64,000 nt of DNA from Nemopilema nomurai (lineage: Eukaryota > Cnidaria > Scyphozoa > Rhizostomeae > Rhizostomatidae), in the NCBI GenBank assembly GCA_003864495.1, contig ML133452.1, forward strand, positions 843,672-907,671, in the 5' to 3' direction. Position 1 is the stretch's first letter, and each line of letters begins with the position of its first letter. Under the pieces are notes generated by a model, which was given only the letters and a program-made list of their open reading frames with translations, was not told the DNA's origin and did not search any database. Below, in pieces: positions 58,880-64,000 of this stretch. A program made the position numbers and the translations under genes.

Positions 58880-59703
58880 AGCCCACCGCACACGACAGAC
58901 TTTTGTCTTTGAAAAACGAAGATTTTTGTCTTTGAGAAATCCGCATACGACAGATTTTCGTCTTTGGAAAACGAAGATTTTTGTCTTTGAGTAATCCGCA
59001 TACGGCAGATTTTCGTCTTTGAAAGACAATGATTTTTGTCATCGGAGACTCCGCACACGATCGTTTTTTTTCTGTGAAGCACAGATTTTTTAACTATGGG
59101 AAACTGGGCAAATTCGTTTTGGCGTAATTTTTTATTTTTTACAAAATGGCTCCTAGTTGAAAAACGAAGACACTTGCAGCGTTAGCAGCATTACAAAGCT
59201 TGCTAAAACGCAGAAGACGTCACCGCGGTAACGAGATAATTTGGATGAGGCCTTGGATAGCAAGAAGAAGGGAGAAAGGGGTTTTTGAAAACCTTGTCAA
59301 AGAGCTCGAATCAGAAGACAAGCCAATGTTGCGAAGCTATTTCAGACTAGACAGAGACACATTTGACGAGATTCTACAAAATGTTCAGCCAAGAATTCTT
59401 CGACGGCAACGGGCACCATTTTGACAACAAGAGTGTTTTGGCGGGGATTTTCAAGAGAATATCGTCATATGACAAAAAAGTCGTCGCTCATTGGTCGCTC
59501 AATATCTGCTTGTCAGTCTTTCAAAGACTTCTGGCTTTGGGACCCGCACACGGCAGACTTTTGTCTTCGTTTATCGAAGACTGTCTTCAAAAATTAAACG
59601 TTTAATTTCGAAGACTGTCTTTGAAAGTCAAAAATATTTGTATTTGACGAAGATTTTTGTCTTCTGCCTTCCAAAGACAGAAATCTGCCGTGAGCGGTGG
59701 GCT
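58880..59703 (+). mobile_element. Internally deleted PIF/Harbinger-like element with transposase N-terminus
   Basis: Ends AGCCCACCGC and GCGGTGGGCT are perfect 10-bp inverted repeats, flanked by TTA (left) and TTG (right), a near match to the 3-bp Harbinger target. The left end has about three copies of a 55-bp repeat (from 58888, 58942, 58997) with GACAGATTTTCGTCTTTG-like cores; the right end carries the same motifs inverted (59540-59690). Between them, plus-strand frame 59200-59424 reads MRPWIARRREKGVFENLVKE, then SYFRLDRDTFDEILQNVQPRI before a stop. That is the N-terminal pattern of Harbinger transposases (HARBI1-like). The catalytic DDE part is gone. Confidence 0.82.
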
Positions 59704-61600
59704 TTGAACGCTCCTATCTATGGCATAAGGGGAGCACAGTATTTGAGCTTGGTGTAACACCAATCCTTTTCACTATAATTGCATATAATTCAAATAATAC
59801 CTTATAATAAAGTAATAATAATATAGTCAAATAACGCTCTATTTAATGCCAGGAACTGTCAATAGTCAAGTTATTTGACTTCTAGGATTGTCACTTTTCC
59901 CCTTCAGTGCCACATACCTCATCGCAGGAGCTTTGCTATACCTGCGAGTGAGGAGGAGCTTTACAACTATTGGCGAGTCAAAAAAGCGGAAAACGTAAAA
60001 ACTGGAAACTAAACTGACGTGTTTCAAGGACTTTTGACAGGCGTTGCCTTTTTTTCCCGCCTAGAACCAGTTCTCTTTGCAACCCGCTTTTTTGAAATTT
60101 GAAAGCAGTGACTGTTTCTGCTTCATTAATCTCGTAGCCAAGATGTTTCACAAAAGGTTATAGGTTAAAAAGGTTAAAGGTCAAAGCTATTAGACTATAC
60201 AGTCGTCAGCAAATACAGAAGAGATAATATAATTGGTTGCGCTCTGTGCGTTTAACGCTTGGATGCAACAGTGCTGATTTCTGCCGCTTTATTCTCTAGT
60301 TTAAAGTTGTACAATCACAAAACAGTTTTGTAAAGCAATACTTCGCCATTGTTTCATTCACTTTACAGAACTAGCATATTGCAGGAAGTTTTGGGGATTG
60401 GAATTTTACGCAATTTCTTCATTCATATCGCTTTTGATTGCAGACTTGAGTCCACGCAAAACGCTTTTGGTTTTGAAAAGAGTTCGCATCGAAAGCACTT
60501 TTTTCGGTCAGTCAAGATTATCCAGTTATATCGCGCTTCCACTTTTCTTTGCCTTCGTTCAAGCAACAAAGCTGATTTTTAGGGAGTAATTCGAAATATG
60601 GTAGATTTTTTTCACCATTTTATCTCTCGTATCTGCAGTGCTTTCAAATTTCAGAATTTGTCCATTCAAGAACACCGACACTTTTGCTTTTTGGCATGCC
60701 GACATTCAGAAGAGTTAAACTCGACAAAAATACATTTATGTGTTCAGAAATAGAAATAGCTGATAAAAAAATTTCCCAGTAGGATAAACTAAAAAAAGCC
60801 AATTTTAGACTTGTTGTCAGGTTAAAATTTCCTTTGGCACTGCTGGTATAGAGCAGGTGACAAAGATTCATCAAAATGCACGTTTTTTCACTGCCACAAG
60901 GTTGCGCAATTTTTAGCTCGCCCAGTTGGCGTGGCTCTCAAAGGAGAGTTTTTTAGTCCATTAACTTTGGCTTGATCTCCATGTTCATCCCACCTCATCT
61001 GCTACCGAGGAAATAACAATCGGTGAAACGGCCATCCTGTTGAAGTGAACATTGCTACTGGCATTTGCTTGGAACCATTTATCGAATCAGCGAGGCCCCC
61101 TTCAAATGTTTCCCGGCGGAAAAATACTGCTTGGAACAGTGGTTAGTAAGGGGATCTAAATTCGTTGCACAAAAGATGTGCTGCATCATTCCACCCGCAT
61201 TCACACACATATCTATTTCATTTATGTTTTTTGTGTGAAAAAAATTACGTATAGTGATATATGCAGAAAATAGAAAAACGACAAGGAACTGTATTTTGGT
61301 TGTATATTTTGTAAAATTTTCAACCAAAGATTAAATATACCAGCTTTATTAAAAATTTTCAATAACTCTAATTTACTATTAATAAATGGAAAACTACATC
61401 GTCAGTATTCGACCGTTATGACATTGCAGACGCTAAAGAGAAGAGAACGTCAATTCATGTGAATCGAACGACGAACTAATTACATTCCTATTTACAAAAA
61501 ACACATTTTTATACAGTTCATAGCAAAGGAATTGTAGATGCGCGTAAAAGGTGACTGACCCAATACTGAACGAACCACAATAGCATTCCATTTCGAGACC

Positions 61601-62047
61601 TCACTCAAAGATCTTTTGGTGTTGTCGAATGAAGCCAATTGTAACATCGACATAAACCATCGAGTAAATGACTCCAAGCTGACTATGGCACTTTCTCCGC
61701 AGCACCGCTTTCTTCACAGTTATTCGTGTGCATGCGAGGGAGCATTTGCCAGCCGGGCATACCGCCTGGGGTATAACTCTCGGAATTCTTTCGTCATCTT
61801 TGTCCGAGTAGTCAAACCTGAAGTGGCAGTCTGTTGTTGGTTGGATCTTGTCACCGTCGTTGGTAAGGGAGGCTGTGTCGGGGTAACTCTCCAGAATCAA
61901 ATTGTTTGTCAAGATATTTCCCAGGATCCTTCGCGGGTGTCTCAAAGACAGTCTTTTACCTTCGCAGTCATGAAAAGAGTTCTTGGTTGGTAGTGGCATT
62001 ACCTCAATAATGCTGAGCAGCAGAAATAAAGCTCCAGCTCCTTGCAT
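61601..62047 (-). CDS. Secreted interleukin-17-like cytokine, 148 aa
   Basis: Single coding exon. The ATG at 62047 follows a splice acceptor (TTTTTCAG, three bases upstream), so the 5' UTR contains an intron. Residues 1-20 are a signal peptide (MQGAGALFLLLSIIEV). The mature part has the IL-17 order: FRFDYSDKDDERIPRVIPQAVC (residues 76-97, in two pieces: an Arg-Ile-Pro strand, then Cys), a Cys-containing loop (C97, C102, C106), then AVLRRKC (114-120) and a final strand VYVDVTIGFIRQH. Known family: secreted disulfide-linked dimers signalling through IL-17 receptors. Oddity: the two C-terminal cysteines expected at VGCxC are absent (GFIR instead). Six cysteines in all: 28, 74, 97, 102, 106, 120. 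Minus-strand AATAAA at 61345-61350. Confidence 0.72.
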   Translation of the reverse strand: MQGAGALFLLLSIIEVMPLPTKNSFHDCEGKRLSLRHPRRILGNILTNNLILESYPDTASLTNDGDKIQPTTDCHFRFDYSDKDDERIPRVIPQAVCPAGKCSLACTRITVKKAVLRRKCHSQLGVIYSMVYVDVTIGFIRQHQKIFE

Positions 62048-64000
62048 AATCTGAAAAACGGTCAGACCTTTTTAGTTTAAGCCTTCACTTAAATATTCGT
62101 GGCCGAATACTCTCACTTTCAAGATTCAACAGATTGATCGATGGAATGGAATCGGTAAATCTTATACATCCAGCATCATTCAGGAAATCGCCAGGGCTAG
62201 CATATCGCATAAAAAGCTTGCCGCAACAGTGCTCTCGTTGAGTAAAGCTATAATCAGACTCAAGATAGGTCGGAGGACTCGGTGAAATCTCGGTTGTCAA
62301 ATATTTTGATCAAAATATGCGACTTATCGATCATTAGCATTTTGTCTTTATTTTTCCATAAAACTTGAAAAGTTCTTAGCAATAAAGCATTAATTTATAA
62401 GCGTTGCAGTTTGGTATGAGGGGTACGTTGCGGCTCAACTTTGGGCTCTCCGTTCTTGCGTATGTTAATGACTTGGCTTTGAAGAATGAATGCTAATGCA
62501 GAAAATATTGAAGGATCGATCTACGAATGGAGGAGCCTAGCAAAGATGCCAAGAGGTGATAAATTGTGAAATAAATTCGAGCATTGAAATGTCATAAGAG
62601 ATAAAAACTGGCAACGTGAACCGGTAAATAAGCTGATGCTACAAATACTAAAATGGTATCCAAATAGATTTGGGGATTCGCTTTGAAAATTTCAAATGCA
62701 GAAAAAGTCACCATAACCTTAGCTAGGCCATGGACGACGAGAGATCTTTGCAATCTGCCAACTTTTAAATTAAAATGTATGGTTAAAAAGCGAAGACATC
62801 TCATTTAGAAACGAAATGCAGTGGCAGAACATTTGCATGAATACATGAAAGCTAGTACCAATGCCTTGTAGAGTTGGGTGGTTCAAGTTGAAGGCTCAAG
62901 TCATTGTGCCACATTTCGTGTTACATGAATTGTTTAACGGACCAATAATTTGATGAAAAATGTGAAGTAAAAGAATTGATTGAAGTTTAACTTTCTGCGC
63001 AAAAAAACTCATGCGGGGAAAAGTTCTTTAAAGGGCACCAGAAACCCATCAACATTATTTTTGTTCTTAAAGTTCTCCTTTTCTAAACACTGTTGTAACT
63101 TTTTCTAAGATGAATACTGCTAGACTTTGATACCTGGCCTTTGCATTAATGTTCTCCAAATACAAGCCTTCCCCATTGTGACGTATCCTAATATGCACTC
63201 CCTCAGGTTCTGCCCTGGGTCTTTAAGTAAATTACCCTAAGCTAGATGCTTTTAGACGGTTGCTAGTGCGATTAAAGTAAGCATATTATAAGCAAACACA
63301 CCTTGTAGATTTTCACTTCTGGTAAATTTTCTCTTTCAGGTAGATTTTCTTGGAAGACCTGTGACCAGTTCACTTGTTGCCTTTCTGAAGCTGCGTTGGT
63401 AGTTGCAACCAAAAAATGGCTTTCGTCTTTTAGCTAGGTCCATGTTAGCCTTTATATACCTTTGCAAGAAGCACCCTATTCTATAAAATGTAGGTGGAGT
63501 TTTCAGTCCGATTACCCTTGTTTCCGCCCATGTAACCGAGCCTAGTTTCACTAGGCCCATTGATTCTATAACCATTGCTTTCTAAGCAAATACCAATGTT
63601 CTCAGAATGAAAATCCAACGATCGTGCTTTCGGGGAATCTCCTTTCGGAGCCTTTGAAAACAGCTCGAACGTGAAGTCATTAGTTTCGTTTCTTCGATAA
63701 TTGAAGTTTGCCTTGAAAAAGGTCTTTTCTACGCTTAATCGCAAAAAATTTGAAGGCTCGAAAGACAAATGAATGGCTAGCGATGCTTCTCCATTTCTGC
63801 TGCATGATAATGAATGGCTGCCGATTTCTTACACGTTGTGCAGAACTTTCAAATGGTGACGATGTTCATTTTCCTTGTGCTAATTCCTTGGCTTGTCGTT
63901 TTCTAATGTTATTACCATTCATTTGCGCATTTATTACGATGTCATGCAGGTAGGGGAGATAATTTGGCCCCCGTTTTGGACCGTGAGAAGTACTGTACAA
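62048..64000. other. Right-end flank of the IL-17-like gene
   Basis: Presumably 5' UTR intron and upstream sequence of the cytokine gene. A minus-strand frame 63481-63768 begins with ATG and is 95 codons (start MSFEPSNFLRLSVEKTF); another overlaps it at 63336-63575. Neither shows a domain or splice context I can recognise. Nothing else supported. Confidence 0.45.

Larger units (their letters stand above)
58038..61600. other. Intergenic region between GPCR (+) and IL-17-like gene (-), convergent
   Basis: Contains the microsatellite 58118-58330, the Harbinger relic 58880-59703 and a candidate minus-strand polyadenylation signal at 61345-61350 (TTTATT on the plus strand) for the IL-17-like gene. 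No other gene seen; frames at 60.3-60.9 kb are short and overlap on both strands. Confidence 0.55.

Noticed and set aside
63336..63768. Two overlapping minus-strand frames (79 and 95 codons) near the right edge
   Set aside because: No domain, signal peptide or splice context; length is within chance for this base composition.
1..64000. CRISPR array, operon or bacterial-type regulatory sites
   Set aside because: The window is eukaryotic (intron-split conserved genes, polyadenylation signals); the tandem repeats seen are microsatellites or transposon subrepeats.

Overview
This is a eukaryotic, animal-type window with intron-rich genes (GT-AG junctions, most introns 0.2-3 kb), conserved bilaterian/cnidarian gene families, AT-rich intergenic DNA and many short inverted-repeat elements. 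A divergent interleukin-17-like cytokine, an expanded DOMON/cytochrome b561 family and the general repeat style fit an invertebrate, most likely a cnidarian. That placement is inference from gene content; no RNA gene or marker here proves it.

Layout. (1) 1-5955, + strand: the 3' half of a ferric-chelate-reductase-1-like (DOMON-cytochrome b561) gene that enters from the left edge. (2) 9877-17922, + strand: a complete 14-exon paralogue of it (431 aa), so the left end is a tandem duplication. (3) 20958-30502, - strand: a 15-exon SLC5 sodium/sugar or sodium/myo-inositol cotransporter (689 aa). (4) 33458-42517, + strand: a 14-exon Ran-binding protein 3 gene (418 aa). (5) 43442-46246, - strand: an 8-exon ankyrin-repeat protein (225 aa), convergent with RANBP3. 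(6) 46356-52453, + strand: 8-exon DPH5, diphthine methyl ester synthase (278 aa), head-to-head with the ankyrin gene across a 109-bp shared promoter. (7) 57144-58037, + strand: a class A GPCR with its coding region in one exon. (8) 61601-62047, - strand: a small secreted IL-17-like cytokine.

I reconstructed each multi-exon gene by hand from splice sites. Exon lengths and phases add up to uninterrupted reading frames, which is the main support for the models. No operon logic applies: the genes belong to separate pathways (membrane electron transfer, solute uptake, nuclear export, translation-factor modification, signalling). The local architecture is the tandem pair at the left and the bidirectional promoter at 46.3 kb.

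Mobile DNA. At least eight terminal-inverted-repeat elements can be delimited with target-site duplications: PIF/Harbinger-like (TWA), mariner-like (TA) and hAT-like (8 bp). Two of the Harbinger-like elements still carry decayed transposase N-terminal fragments. There are also three dispersed copies of the 3' end of one retroelement, a tRNA-like SINE-type sequence, and several tandem repeats. I did not find a wholly new system. The most interesting points are the cysteine-altered IL-17-like protein, the His-rich loop and PDZ-type tail of the SLC5 protein, the tandem b561 genes, the two Harbinger relics, and the RANBP3 exon whose splice acceptor lies just after a SINE.
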